Origin: Acidobacteriota bacterium
Lineage (GTDB): Bacteria > Acidobacteriota > Terriglobia > Acidiferrales > UBA7541
Assembly (NCBI GenBank): GCA_003223215.1
Contig: QHYH01000090.1
Coordinates: 1-64,000 of the forward strand
Length of the DNA: 64,000 nt
Reading direction: 5' to 3'
Shown: one piece after another, positions 27,782 through 37,949 of the stretch
Numbering within the stretch: the stretch's first letter is position 1
Layout: every line of letters starts with the position of its first letter
Program-made: the position numbers and the translations under genes
The notes under the pieces: generated by a model
The model's input: only the letters and a program-made list of their open reading frames with translations
Told to the model about the DNA's origin: nothing
The model's database searches: none

Positions 27782-28591
27782 TCACCGCCGGCTGCGGTCC
27801 TTGCGCACCGCTTCATCAATCAAAGCCTCCAGCTCGTCCCGCGTCAGCGTCACGCGATCCTCCGCGGACTCGCCCCCTTCATTGGTCATCGGCAGCTCCG
27901 CGCCGCCTCCCGGCGGAGGCGAAACGAAATATCTCGGACGCGCGGCCATCAACTTCGCCACTTCGCGCCCTGAGAGCAGAACGGGCTCGCCCGCCAGTTC
28001 CGCCGCGAGCGTGATCTTGGCACAGTGCTCGATGGTCTCCATGCGAAAGAAAGCAGTCAGCAGATCCGCTCCACAGGTCACCGCCCCGTGGTTCGCCAGC
28101 AGCAGTGCGTCGTAGTGTGGAACAAACGGCTCGAGCGCCGCGCTCAACTCCGGTGTGCCCGGAGTGGCGTATTGCACCAGCGGAATCTGGCCAAGACCGA
28201 CGATCACCTCCGGAAGCAGCGCTTGGTTCAAGGCGCGTCCGGCAACCGCGAAGCCCGTGGCCGTGGGCGGGTGGGCATGGCAAACGACATTCACGTCGGG
28301 CCGCATGCGGTAAAAAAGGAGGTGCATGGCGAGCTCGGAGGAGACCTTGCGATCCCCCGCGACCTGCCGGCCCTCAAGGTCGGTCATCACCAGGTCCTCG
28401 GGCGAAAGCATCCCCTTGTTCATGCACGTGGGGGTCGTGAGGATGCGGCCGTCGCCGAGGCGCACCGACAGGTTGCCCTCGCAGGCAACAATGAAACCGC
28501 GTTCGTACATCCAGCGCCCGGCAACGCATATCTCCCGGGCATGTTGGGCATCGTTTTTTGCGTGGCCTGGTAAAAGTGAGTCCGGGGTCAA
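27782..28591 (-). CDS. class II aldolase/adducin family protein
   Basis: 269 residues starting at a TTG at 28591, chosen because AAAGGAG stands 7 bases upstream; a GTG at 28654 would add 21 residues. The fold is that of fuculose/rhamnulose-phosphate aldolases and ribulose-phosphate 4-epimerases: EGNLSVRLGDGRILTTPT (phosphate-binding), ELAMHLLFYRMRPDVNVVCH with HAHPP (metal histidines), and LLANHGAVTCG. Zn-dependent retro-aldol cleavage of a sugar phosphate is likely, with unknown substrate. A C-terminal 40-residue charged tail is extra. No sugar kinase is adjacent. Confidence 0.85.
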   Translation of the reverse strand: MTPDSLLPGHAKNDAQHAREICVAGRWMYERGFIVACEGNLSVRLGDGRILTTPTCMNKGMLSPEDLVMTDLEGRQVAGDRKVSSELAMHLLFYRMRPDVNVVCHAHPPTATGFAVAGRALNQALLPEVIVGLGQIPLVQYATPGTPELSAALEPFVPHYDALLLANHGAVTCGADLLTAFFRMETIEHCAKITLAAELAGEPVLLSGREVAKLMAARPRYFVSPPPGGGAELPMTNEGGESAEDRVTLTRDELEALIDEAVRKDRSRR

Positions 28592-28849
28592 GGTCGGACT
28601 CCTTTCTGGCGCGGAAACAGCCGCACCGTCTCTTTCAAATCCCTTCAGGCGCACCCCGTGGGGACATACGAAATGGCCCCGCCAGCTCCCTGGGCCTGGC
28701 GTGAGCGCAAAGAAAGTATTATAAAACTCGGCTGGAATCTAGTGCCGTTCCGATTTTTTTGGGGGGGGCCCTTAGTTGAATGGCCGTGCCTGGCATTCGC
28801 CCTTTTTGCGCTCGCCCCCGCTCACGAGGCCAAGCAAAGTTCGCAGACA

Positions 28850-30121
28850 CTAGGCGTAAATGCCGCGCAGCTTGAGGACCGTGGCTACGCGGTCGATCGC
28901 CAGCATGTAAGCCGCGATGCGGTTATTGACCTTGTGCAGTTCTGCGTAGCGCACGACCTCGTCGAAGGCATTCTCCATAATGTCCATCAGCCGCTCGTTG
29001 ACCTCGCTCTCCCGCCAGAAGAATCCCTGGCGGTCTTGCACCCACTCGAAGTAACTCACCGTCACGCCACCGGCGTTGCCCAGAATGTCGGGTATGGTGA
29101 AGATCCCTTTCGCATCGATGATCGTATCGGCTTGCCAGGTCGTCGGGCCGTTCGCGCCTTCACAGAGGATTTTCGCCTGCACCTGGTTTGCATTTTTCTC
29201 GGTGATCTGGTTTTCAATGGCGGCGGGGATGGCGATGTCGCAGGACTGGAAAAGTACATCGCGCGGGGACATTTTCGTTCCGCCGTCGGGAAAACCCTGC
29301 AGCGGCTTTTTCTGCGTGTAGACCCAGTCGATCACTTTGGGTATGTCGAATCCCTTCTCGTTGTACAGCCCGCCGCCAATATCCGCGAGACCGACGATTT
29401 TGTAGCCGGCTTTTTGCATCAAGTCGGCAGCCATCGAGCCGACATTTCCGAAACCCTGCACGACCACGCGGCAACCCTCTCTTTTCATGCCGACCCTGGC
29501 GAGCGCCTTGTCACAGCAGATCATGACTCCGCGTCCCGTGGCTTCGCGTCTCCCCCGCGAACCGCCCAGCTCAATCGGCTTGCCGGTCACCACCGCCGTT
29601 GTGGCTTGCCCGACGTGCATCGCATAAGTGTCCATCACCCAAGCCATGGTTTGTTCGCCGGTGCCCACGTCCGGCGCCGGAATGTCGCGCTCCGGCCCAA
29701 TCCAATCCGCCAGTTCCGCCGTGTAGCGTCGCGTCAAGCGTTCCGTTTCACCGCGGGATAATTTGCGCGGGTCGCAAATCACCCCGCCCTTGGCGCCCCC
29801 AAACGGAATATTCACGACCGCGCACTTCCAGGTCATCCAAGTGGCCAGCGCGCGCACTTCGTCAAGCGAAACGTCGGGGGCGAAACGAATCCCGCCTTTT
29901 CCCGGCCCGCGCACGTTCGAATGCAGCACACGGTAGCCGGTGAAAACTTCCAGCTGCCCGTTGTCCATGCCCACCGGAATGTACAGCGTGATTTCTTTGC
30001 TCGGCCACTTCAGGAAGCGATAGAGTCCCTGCTCGAGGCCCAGCTTGTTGGCGGCCACTTCAAAACGCGCTTCAGCGTTCTGGTAGACATTCATCTCTTC
30101 CGGCATCGGGGCTTGCGACAT
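28850..30121 (-). CDS. gdhA: glutamate dehydrogenase
   Basis: 423 residues, full length for a hexameric NAD(P)-dependent enzyme converting glutamate to 2-oxoglutarate plus ammonium or back. Recognisable parts are [20 protein letters not shown], the catalytic-lysine segment [18 protein letters not shown], the Rossmann motif [11 protein letters not shown], and [15 protein letters not shown]. Coenzyme preference is not certain from sequence. AAGGAGA lies 7 bases before the ATG at 30121. It links nitrogen and carbon metabolism, as do amt and glnB at 59.6-61.6 kb. Confidence 0.95.
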   Translation of the reverse strand: MSQAPMPEEMNVYQNAEARFEVAANKLGLEQGLYRFLKWPSKEITLYIPVGMDNGQLEVFTGYRVLHSNVRGPGKGGIRFAPDVSLDEVRALATWMTWKCAVVNIPFGGAKGGVICDPRKLSRGETERLTRRYTAELADWIGPERDIPAPDVGTGEQTMAWVMDTYAMHVGQATTAVVTGKPIELGGSRGRREATGRGVMICCDKALARVGMKREGCRVVVQGFGNVGSMAADLMQKAGYKIVGLADIGGGLYNEKGFDIPKVIDWVYTQKKPLQGFPDGGTKMSPRDVLFQSCDIAIPAAIENQITEKNANQVQAKILCEGANGPTTWQADTIIDAKGIFTIPDILGNAGGVTVSYFEWVQDRQGFFWRESEVNERLMDIMENAFDEVVRYAELHKVNNRIAAYMLAIDRVATVLKLRGIYA

Positions 30122-30477
30122 GCAAAGGTCTCCTTCGCTAACTTTCCCTCTTTCTTGTCGCTCTCAAGCGAGGGTGCAGGATTGCCTGGCAAACGATTGA
30201 GTTGGGGACAATACCATCACATCATGCCGTTTCTTTTTTGGACCAAGCGTCCTTACACAATTCGTCCTGTGATGATTCCACAGGCGTGAATTCAGGGGCC
30301 AAGGAAGGCTTCAGCGGTCTACCCCACCGCCAGACTTGCCATTTGGCCGGGGCGCCAGTATACGAACCTGTTTCGCATCCCGCAAGGCATACAGGCCCTT
30401 CTCGCGCGGCCCCCTTGCAACCTAGACTCTTGCTGCTAGCTAGCTAGGCCGTAGGTCAGCCCGTCTGCAGAGAACGA
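30122..30477. other. intergenic region, no gene recognised
   Basis: About 355 bp between gdhA and the TonB-like gene, both on the minus strand. It should contain the gdhA promoter, but no clear motif or coding frame is seen. Confidence 0.45.
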
Positions 30478-32817
30478 CTAGCGTTGCTTTTGCAAGCGGA
30501 ACTGGATTGTGACGGTCAGGTGCATCGGCACCGCTTTGCCGTCCAGCGTGGCCGGCTCATATTTCCACTGCCTCAAAGCATCCATGGCCGCCTGCTCGAG
30601 CAGCGTCGGGCCGGAAAGCACTTTCATCTTGGCGACCCGCCCGTTCGAATCAATGAGCGCATCAATGGTGACCCCTCCGGAAAAGTGCTGAGCCTTTGCC
30701 ATTGCCGGATACTCGGGCGGCACAGAAGAGATTAACCTGGCCTGCTTTACGTCCCCGCCTGCCGGGACGGGCGTTGCCGGCGCTGCCGGCTGTTTGCCCG
30801 AAGCTCCCAGTTCTGGGCCCAGGGCATTGGCATCGCCCTCGGAGGGCTCTTCGCTCAAGTCCGGTTCCAAACTGTTCTGCGCCGTCCGCTTCGGTGAAAG
30901 CTTGGGCGCCTCGAGATGCACTTCTCCAAGAACAGGCTTCTTCTCGGCTGATGGAACCGCCTCGGGCTCGGCGGCTTCGGCCGTCGTAACCGCTCTTCCG
31001 CCATCAGCGGAATCTGAAGCACTTTCCGGGTTAGAGGCTTCGACAGCCGTCGCGCTTGCTGGAGCCGCATTCCCTGGCACATTCGCGTTGCTTCGATCCG
31101 GCTTCGCTCGTGCCATCGCGGAAGCTACGGGCGCTTGCCGAGAGAAAACCCCGGCAAGAACCCCGCCCGCCTGGTGGCTCTTATACCACCAGGCGCCTGC
31201 GGCCAGGAGAGCAGTCACCGCCACGAGCGCGGCAAAAAGCATGCCCTTTCCGGGCTTCTTGGGCGCGTTTTCCTTAACTTTCTTCACGCCTTCAAACGGC
31301 AGCTCGCTTCCGAACTGAGGAATGTGCGAATCCGCGGCCCTCTCCTTTTTGATCGGCGCTGCGAGCGGCGCCATCAGCTCGTCTAGCGGCCGCCGTTCCC
31401 GGACGCGCTTGGCTTTCTCCCGGAGGACGAGTTCGTTCGTCGAAGACGGGGCGGCAGGGTTGCGTGCCATCGGGGCGAGCCACGCAGGAAGCTCGAGTCG
31501 AGCCTCCTCGAGGGACTCGAGAGCGGGGATTGGCGCCGGAGGCGCGACCTTCGAAGGCTCTTCAAGCTTCTCCGCCTCCGGCAAAACCGCACCTGCGCTC
31601 GGTCGAGCGGGATTCTCGAGAAGCTGCGCTGCGCTTTCGTGCACCGGGTCGGCCTTGGGAAGCGAAATGGCGGGCTCCTCGACGGGAACCGGCAGAGCGT
31701 CCATGGCCGGAGTCGCGGACGAGCTCTCAGCCTGGTCGGCAAGCTGCAGTTGCGACAGCTCTTGCTCCAAGCGCGTCGTGTGTTGCTTTAATCCCTCCGG
31801 GTCGGGATCGCTCGCGGCCGGCACTTTGGCAGGTGCTGCGGGAGCCGAATCGGCAGGCGCGGGTTGCACTTCGAAGAAGGGAGCGAGACTGGACAAATCG
31901 AGTGTCGCGGGATTCGACGGCGGTTCGGATGGCGCAAAAAGCGACGCGGGCTTGTCCGACGGGCGGGCCAGTTCAAAGTTGCGAACGGGCGGCTGGCTCG
32001 GGGCGGGCCCTTCTGTTTTTGGAACGGACTCGAGGGGAGCAACACTGGGCGGTTCGGCGGGAACACGGGAAGCCGACTCGCGCTTCTTCAGCCAAGGTTC
32101 GACGAGCGGCTCCTCGGAACCAAACGAAGGTGCGAGGGGCACCGCAGGAATACCGGAATCCGGCCTCGGGTTGGGAGTGCCCAGCAAAGAACCGGAATCT
32201 ATCGGCGCGGGAACGATGGAAGATCCGGACAGCGCGGGAATCGCTGGCGTCGACAAAGCCGGCGCAGGAGTCGAAGACCTCCCCGCAACGCCGCTCGGAG
32301 CGATGCCCGCGGCGGATTCGTCCACCTTTTGCGCCGCCAGCCGCGAAGGCGCCGGCGAGCCATTGGTTGCGGTCGGACGGCTTGCGTCAGGCGAGGCTTG
32401 CGGTCCCGGCGCAATCCGGTCGGCGGGGAAACGCATCCCCCAAAAACCCACAGCGGGCTCGGTAAATTCCAGTTCCACGTATCCGCTGACGCTGCGATAG
32501 TTCTTGGACTTCACCACCTGGCAAACGACTTCCTTTTTCGTGCGCTCGTTGGTTAGGAAGAGCAATTGGCCGGGAGCCAGTGCGGAATGCAGCTTGATGA
32601 CCGCGCCGTTGCCGTGGATCATTACGGTTTTGGTCGCTTCGGAAAAAGGTTCTCGCTTGTCGCCGCCTTCCACAGTGCGCGCGCCATTCACCGCAACGGG
32701 AACTTCGAGGGCCACCGGTTGCGGCCTGGTCGGGGGATCGCCCGGTGCCGCCGAACCGGGGCGCGAGCTGGTTTCGGAAGTTGCCAGCGTGTCCGAATCC
32801 TTGATGATAAGAGACAT
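30478..32817 (-). CDS. TonB-family protein with N-terminal PilZ-like domain
   Basis: 779 residues from the ATG at 32817. Residues 60-145 look like a PilZ-type beta barrel (TVMIHGNGAVIKLHSALAPG, VSGYVELEFTEPAVGFWGM). About 400 residues of Pro/Ala/Ser-rich linker follow, then a membrane span (GMLFAALVAVTALLAAGAWW). The C-terminus is a TonB domain (VPPEYPAMAKAQHFSGGVTI, LRQWKYEPATLDGKAVPMHL) that would contact outer-membrane receptors. It may energise the Oar-like receptors. No exbB/exbD is adjacent. The very low-complexity middle makes the opposite strand look open, but that is an artefact. Confidence 0.8.
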   Translation of the reverse strand: MSLIIKDSDTLATSETSSRPGSAAPGDPPTRPQPVALEVPVAVNGARTVEGGDKREPFSEATKTVMIHGNGAVIKLHSALAPGQLLFLTNERTKKEVVCQVVKSKNYRSVSGYVELEFTEPAVGFWGMRFPADRIAPGPQASPDASRPTATNGSPAPSRLAAQKVDESAAGIAPSGVAGRSSTPAPALSTPAIPALSGSSIVPAPIDSGSLLGTPNPRPDSGIPAVPLAPSFGSEEPLVEPWLKKRESASRVPAEPPSVAPLESVPKTEGPAPSQPPVRNFELARPSDKPASLFAPSEPPSNPATLDLSSLAPFFEVQPAPADSAPAAPAKVPAASDPDPEGLKQHTTRLEQELSQLQLADQAESSSATPAMDALPVPVEEPAISLPKADPVHESAAQLLENPARPSAGAVLPEAEKLEEPSKVAPPAPIPALESLEEARLELPAWLAPMARNPAAPSSTNELVLREKAKRVRERRPLDELMAPLAAPIKKERAADSHIPQFGSELPFEGVKKVKENAPKKPGKGMLFAALVAVTALLAAGAWWYKSHQAGGVLAGVFSRQAPVASAMARAKPDRSNANVPGNAAPASATAVEASNPESASDSADGGRAVTTAEAAEPEAVPSAEKKPVLGEVHLEAPKLSPKRTAQNSLEPDLSEEPSEGDANALGPELGASGKQPAAPATPVPAGGDVKQARLISSVPPEYPAMAKAQHFSGGVTIDALIDSNGRVAKMKVLSGPTLLEQAAMDALRQWKYEPATLDGKAVPMHLTVTIQFRLQKQR

Positions 32818-33261
32818 CGCGCGCACACCTGTGAAGCAGAATTTGCGGTTTGCCCGCTAGAAACACGTTTTCCATATCGGGGCTACCTTTTCTATCTTCT
32901 GCTTCTGCGGAGAAAGCCAACCATAGTACAGGCGTACCACTTTTGGCTAAGCAACAACTGTTCGCGCGTACAGGAGCGAATGGCGACGAGCGGGCATCTT
33001 TTCTCGCGCTTGGTTACCATATGGCCGTAAAGCCTCGGCTTTTGGGCCGACGATATAAAGGATATAAGGCCCCTCTTTCTTTTCCTTGCAAACTGCTCTA
33101 TATTCTTATGTCCGAACGACCTATGGGCGGGCAGCCCAAAAGTAAAGCCTCTTCGTGGTCCTCCGCTGAAGTAGGGCGGTTGTGGGAGGAACCCACCGAA
33201 GCCATCTCGGGAAAACAAACCGAGGCCGTAGGAATCCTCGCCGCTTGCGGCGGGGAGGATG
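32818..33261. other. intergenic region, no gene recognised
   Basis: About 440 bp. A GC-rich imperfect hairpin at about 33234-33260 sits right behind the stop of the AhpD-like gene and may be a weak terminator. No T-run follows and no gene is seen. Confidence 0.35.
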
Positions 33262-33678
33262 TCAAGGTCGAGTTCTGCTTAGCGGCCCCTTGAACTGCTC
33301 ATCCACTTCCACCTGGTAGCCGGTGACCAATTTGTTAGTTTCGTTGGCCATGCCGATGACCGCCTGAAGTTCCTTGAACATCGCGTCGGTCATTCCTTTT
33401 CGAAAGGCGGACGCGGTGTGCGAATAGATGCAGTAAGTGCAATTGTTGGTCACGCTGACGGCGATATAGAGCAACTCCTTGGTTAGCGGATCCAGTGCGC
33501 CCGGCGCCATCACCTGCTTGATGCTTTCCCACGTGCGCGCGAGCAGCGCGGGATCGTGCGCGATGGCTTTCCAGAAATTGTTGATCCAATCGGTCTTACG
33601 CGTGGCCATGATGTCGTCATAAATGGCGCGCACCTGCGGGCTCGCGTCCTGGTATTCAATCAGCCCAAACGTCGACAT
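33262..33678 (-). CDS. carboxymuconolactone decarboxylase/AhpD-like protein
   Basis: 138 residues, all-helical alkylhydroperoxidase-D fold. The redox pair is in SVTNNCTYCIYSHTASAFRK (CxxC with the following His), preceded by LDPLTKELLYIAVS, the family signature. It probably reduces peroxides or acts as a disulfide reductase using an unknown electron donor; the decarboxylase role is unlikely with CxxC present. A single gene, followed by the hairpin noted in the intergenic entry. Confidence 0.85.
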   Translation of the reverse strand: MSTFGLIEYQDASPQVRAIYDDIMATRKTDWINNFWKAIAHDPALLARTWESIKQVMAPGALDPLTKELLYIAVSVTNNCTYCIYSHTASAFRKGMTDAMFKELQAVIGMANETNKLVTGYQVEVDEQFKGPLSRTRP

Positions 33679-33945
33679 GGGACTCTCCCAAACCTCGAAA
33701 TCGCTACGGCGGACAGGATTTTATCGCGACTCTCCCGGGTCTTGTCACCTTGACCGCGCAAGGAGGTCGGCCAGTGCCGACAAGGGCCCGATGAGGCCGC
33801 GAGTACCCGCGAGTTGCTCACGGCAAGGTCGTGAACTTTTTCACCGTCTATGTTTCGATGCTCCTTCTCGCGACCCGCACTTCTTCCCGTCCCGGTTATG
33901 AATTTTCTCGCTCCTGCGAATAACATTCATTCACATTCATTCTTC

Positions 33946-33974
33946 TTGACAGCAAAGACTGGGGCAGGTTACAA
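33946..33974 (+). promoter_or_regulatory. possible sigma-70 promoter of receptor gene
   Basis: TTGACA at 33946-33951 is a perfect -35 box. TTACAA at 33969-33974, 17 bases later, is a poor -10. It lies 240 bp before the receptor start. A short direct repeat (ATTCATTCACATTCATTC) sits just upstream. Confidence 0.3.
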
Positions 33975-34214
33975 CTCCAGCCATCAGCATATTGCCGTTC
34001 AGGTGCCGGTGCCGGTATCCCTACCGAGACAGGGCGAGCGGTCCGGGGGGCTTGTCCTTAAATGACGGATCCCTCGATTGAACAACCGAGTGTGTGTGGG
34101 TTCCCACACCATCCGCAGTTGGTCTGGGGTGGCCTTGGTTTTTGTATTGCACGTTCTCCGGCCCTGCCGGAAAACGAGGGTGCGGTCAGTTCAAGTTTTG
34201 ATCGAAGAGGGGGG

Positions 34215-37200
34215 ATGGAATCTATGAAGCGCTTTGTAACAGCAATTCTCATCGCATTCTCACTGGCAGTTGCACTAGATGCGCAGACCTTCCGCGGCTC
34301 CATCAACGGAACGGTCACCGACCCGTCGGGCGGAGTGATTCCCAACGCCACGGTCAAGGCCACGGAAATCGCCACGGGCATCGATCACACCACTACGACG
34401 ACGAGCGACGGAGCCTTCGCGTTCCAAGACATTCCGCTTGGTTTTTATAAAGTAGTGGTGACGGCTACGGGATTCCCGACGTATACCGTTGACAAGGTCG
34501 AAGTCATCGCCGGTCAGATCTACACTCTACAGGTGAAGCTGCAGCTTCAGCAGCAGACCACCACCGTGGAAGTTTCCGCGGCTGCGCTGACGCTCGATAC
34601 CACCACGCAAACCCAGACCATGACGATTCCCGACGACGTGGTGCAGAACATGCCTCTGAACGGGCGGGACTTCACGCAAATGATTTCGGTTGCACCTGGT
34701 TTTGGCGGTTATAACGTTGGTGGCTTCGGCTCGTTGAACGGTACGCGGCCTAACCAGGTCAACTGGCAGATCAACGGGGTGGACAATAACGATTTCTGGC
34801 ACAACATTCCCGCCATCAATCAGGGCGGCGTCTCCGGGATTGCCGGCACGGTCCTGCCGATTGACGCAACGGTGGAATTCTCAGTGCAAACCTCCTCGGG
34901 CCCCGAGGGCGGGCGCAACGCCGGTGGCACGGCCAACATTGTCCTCAAGTCCGGCACCAACGATCTGCATGGCTCCCTCTATTACTATAACCGAAACGAA
35001 GTCTTTGGTAACCCTTCGCCCTTCTTTGTTCCCGCGCCCGGCACCAAGGCTCCCAGGGAACGGAATGAAAACTACGGTTTCGCTGTCGGTGGGCCGTTCA
35101 TCAAGAATAGGACCTTCTTTTTCCTCAGCTACGAGAAGCAGGAGTTCGTTTTCGGCCTGTCAGGAATCGCCACGGAGCCTTCGGCAGCCTGGGTGGCGCA
35201 AGCAGGTGCTCTGCTCGCCTCAAACAACAAGCCCGTTAGTCTCGCTTCCTGTAACGTGCTCGCGGGGCTTACCAAAGACCTCCCTGCTAACCAGATTCCT
35301 GCCGGGTGCCAGACCAGTGGCGCGGGTTTCTGGCCCACCTCGGGCAGTAACTCGATTTTGAATTTGCCTTCGACTACGGGCAATTTCTTCAGCCCCAGCA
35401 CCGAGTTTGGTTACAGCTACAACGGCGTCGCTCGGCTTGATCACCAATTTTCTGACAAACATCATCTTTCGCTCCACGCCATTATCGGCCAGGGGAACCA
35501 AGTAGCTCCGCTTGGTGGTAGCCCCGCGCTCGGAACAGCCAGCTCGAACTTGTCGTACTACTTCGAGGTGGCTCCTCTCCACGACGGAAATTATGGCGCA
35601 GTCTTAAACTCCACGCTGTCAGCGAGGTTGACGAATCAATTCCTTTTTGGCGCCAGCTACTTCAACCAGCTCTTTCACGACAACAACAACAGCTTTGTGA
35701 CCAAGGACCTTGGTTTGTTCCTCAGCCCGGATGCCACAAAAAACGGCCAGCCCATTAATGGGGCCCCGAACATTAGAATCACAGGCTTTGAGCAAACCGG
35801 CTTGACTCCCCCGGAGGGCCGAAGCGACTTGACTACCCACTATACTGACATTGTTTCGTATAGTGTCGGGAAACATCAATTTCGCTTCGGAGGCGAGTAT
35901 CGCCACGGGAAACTTAACGAGTTCTATCACCGCCGCGGGACTGGAAGATTCAATTTCGACGGAACGCAAGGACCTTGGGCAAGCAGTGCGACTTGTACCG
36001 GGGCGACAGCTAACCCCCCGCTCTGCGCGCTCGCCGACTTTCTCGCTGGCGACGTGTCTTCATCAACGATCGTCGTTGGAAATCCCGAGCGCTTTGTGCA
36101 CGTCAACGCCCTCAATGCCTACGTTCAGGATTCCTACCAGCTGACTAAGAAACTCAACCTGCAATACGGCCTGCGCTACGAATACTTCGGGCCTATGCAG
36201 TCCGACAAGAGTGGCGACATCGCCAACTTCGTTCCGGGAACGGGATTTGTCGTCCAGAGTAGCGCCCACCCTCTCTTCGACCCTGGTAAGAACCATTTCG
36301 CTCCACGGCTCGGCTTTGCCTATCAGCCGAATGCTAAAGGCGATCTCGTGGTCCGCGGTGGATTTGGTGTTTTCTACGATCAAATCAACCTAAATCCCTT
36401 CTTGGACTTCCGTCCGCCCATCACTGCGCCTTCGGGGGTTCACAGCAATCCGTTCGGTGCTGATCCCAACTCTACCTATGGCGCGAATAGGCTCGGCCAA
36501 GGTTCCTACCAATGGGATGCCGTCCAAGCAGGGGGCAATTCCATTTTTCCAGGCGTACAGGCTTGCTCCGATCCAAATTGCGGCGCCGCAACCGACCCCA
36601 AGGGCCTGAGCATTTATTCTGTCAGCAAGAATTTCCGTGTGCCGTACTTCTTCAATTACAACTTGCAGGTGGAGAAAAGCTTCGGCAACGCCGTTGTTTG
36701 GCAGCTCGGCTATGTCGGCAGCCAGGGGCGAAAGCTAAATCTGGTGTCCAACATCAATCAGCCCCTCGCCAATGGCGTCCCCGTCCCGAGCGCACTGCTT
36801 CCTGTGACTACCTTCAGGGGTGCACCGGTAAGCGTCCCTTATCCTAACTTCGGCAACATCCTGCAACTCAACACCATCGGCAATTCCAATTACAATGCTC
36901 TGCAAAGCATTCTCAAATTAAGACAGTGGCGCGGACTGAGTTCGCAGATCGCATATACCTGGTCTCACTCTCTGGATGACATCAGCGAGTACCGCGGCAC
37001 TGTTGTGGATAACGCCTACAATCGCAGCGCGGATTATGGCAACAGTGACTTCGATACACGCCATCTTTTCACCATCGACTTCACCTATGACGTTCCGAAG
37101 GCTCCTTGGGCAACTTCCGCATGGACAAAGCGCGTCTTTAACGACTGGCAAATCAGCAGCGTGATGAACTGGCACAAGGGGCAGCCGTACGACGAGATCC

Positions 37201-37715
37201 TGTCTTATTTGAACCTGATCCCCGGCGCCAACCCGTTCGCTAGTGCCAATGGGGTTACCATTGACCATAAATTCGTGCCCGGTGCCGGCACGCTGTGGAT
37301 CAACCCAACGGCCTTCTGCGATCCCAATGCAGGAGACCCCGGTTGCACGGGATCACCCCTTGGCAACGTCTCCAGGAACAAATGGTACGCGCCGTCCTTC
37401 GGAGATGTCGACCTGTCCTTCATCAAGAACATCGGGATTACTGAGCGCGTCAAAATCCAGCTCCGCGCCGACTTCTTCAATCTCCTGAATCGGATTAATC
37501 TGTCGTCCGGAGTCGGGGCTTTGCCCGCGTTCGGAAGTGCTTCACCAAATGGTGACGTCTGCGCCGAGGATAAAACCACCCATAGGTGCTCTGCGAATTT
37601 CAAGTCGACTGGATTCGGTATGGTGACGGACACGATCGGCGACTTCAACGGCGCTCCGGCCATCGGCCCCGGCGAATCTCGCAACATTCAGCTCGTGGCC
37701 AAAATCATCTTCTAG
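34215..37715 (+). CDS. Oar-like TonB-dependent receptor
   Basis: 1166 residues from the ATG at 34215 (an ATG at 34224 is equally possible, both near AGAGGGGGG). The signal peptide (AILIAFSLAVALDAQ) is followed by a carboxypeptidase-regulatory-like domain (GTVTDPSGGVIPNATVKATE), a plug (MPLNGRDFTQMISVAPGF, INGVDNNDFW) and a very large beta barrel ending with aromatic NIQLVAKIIF. Upstream residues to 34062 read openly but look non-coding. As for the other Oar-like protein, its ligand is unknown. A strong terminator follows. It probably relies on a TonB protein such as the one at 30478. Confidence 0.9.
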   Translation: MESMKRFVTAILIAFSLAVALDAQTFRGSINGTVTDPSGGVIPNATVKATEIATGIDHTTTTTSDGAFAFQDIPLGFYKVVVTATGFPTYTVDKVEVIAGQIYTLQVKLQLQQQTTTVEVSAAALTLDTTTQTQTMTIPDDVVQNMPLNGRDFTQMISVAPGFGGYNVGGFGSLNGTRPNQVNWQINGVDNNDFWHNIPAINQGGVSGIAGTVLPIDATVEFSVQTSSGPEGGRNAGGTANIVLKSGTNDLHGSLYYYNRNEVFGNPSPFFVPAPGTKAPRERNENYGFAVGGPFIKNRTFFFLSYEKQEFVFGLSGIATEPSAAWVAQAGALLASNNKPVSLASCNVLAGLTKDLPANQIPAGCQTSGAGFWPTSGSNSILNLPSTTGNFFSPSTEFGYSYNGVARLDHQFSDKHHLSLHAIIGQGNQVAPLGGSPALGTASSNLSYYFEVAPLHDGNYGAVLNSTLSARLTNQFLFGASYFNQLFHDNNNSFVTKDLGLFLSPDATKNGQPINGAPNIRITGFEQTGLTPPEGRSDLTTHYTDIVSYSVGKHQFRFGGEYRHGKLNEFYHRRGTGRFNFDGTQGPWASSATCTGATANPPLCALADFLAGDVSSSTIVVGNPERFVHVNALNAYVQDSYQLTKKLNLQYGLRYEYFGPMQSDKSGDIANFVPGTGFVVQSSAHPLFDPGKNHFAPRLGFAYQPNAKGDLVVRGGFGVFYDQINLNPFLDFRPPITAPSGVHSNPFGADPNSTYGANRLGQGSYQWDAVQAGGNSIFPGVQACSDPNCGAATDPKGLSIYSVSKNFRVPYFFNYNLQVEKSFGNAVVWQLGYVGSQGRKLNLVSNINQPLANGVPVPSALLPVTTFRGAPVSVPYPNFGNILQLNTIGNSNYNALQSILKLRQWRGLSSQIAYTWSHSLDDISEYRGTVVDNAYNRSADYGNSDFDTRHLFTIDFTYDVPKAPWATSAWTKRVFNDWQISSVMNWHKGQPYDEILSYLNLIPGANPFASANGVTIDHKFVPGAGTLWINPTAFCDPNAGDPGCTGSPLGNVSRNKWYAPSFGDVDLSFIKNIGITERVKIQLRADFFNLLNRINLSSGVGALPAFGSASPNGDVCAEDKTTHRCSANFKSTGFGMVTDTIGDFNGAPAIGPGESRNIQLVAKIIF

Positions 37716-37746
37716 CGTTCTAAGGGGCGCAGAAGGAACTTCAGCC

Positions 37747-37784
37747 AAGAGGCTCCCGCATCTGCTGGGGGCCTCTTGCTTTTT
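37747..37784 (+). terminator. Rho-independent terminator after receptor gene
   Basis: AAGAGGCTCCC pairs with GGGGGCCTCTT (one mismatch) around a 9-base loop, followed after two bases by TTTTT. It lies 32 bp beyond the stop at 37715. Confidence 0.8.
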
Positions 37785-37949
37785 GTAGTGGACTCCCGCA
37801 GCCCATCGTCCGCTTCGATTCCCCTATATTCTCCCGAGCGCAGCCATGAGGGGCGAGGCTCAATCGCGGACGGATTTGCAGCACCGGGCTTAGTTAGCCC
37901 GCCGTTGCCGGGAGCGGATGCGAATTCTAACGAGGAAGGAATTCTTCCC

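Noticed and set aside
28658-29761. 367-residue frame opposite gdhA
   Set aside because: Antisense to an unmistakable glutamate dehydrogenase; no start signal.
31322-32500. 392-residue frame opposite the TonB-like gene
   Set aside because: Ser/Gly/Ala-rich mirror of the Pro/Ala linker on the other strand; no independent coding signal.
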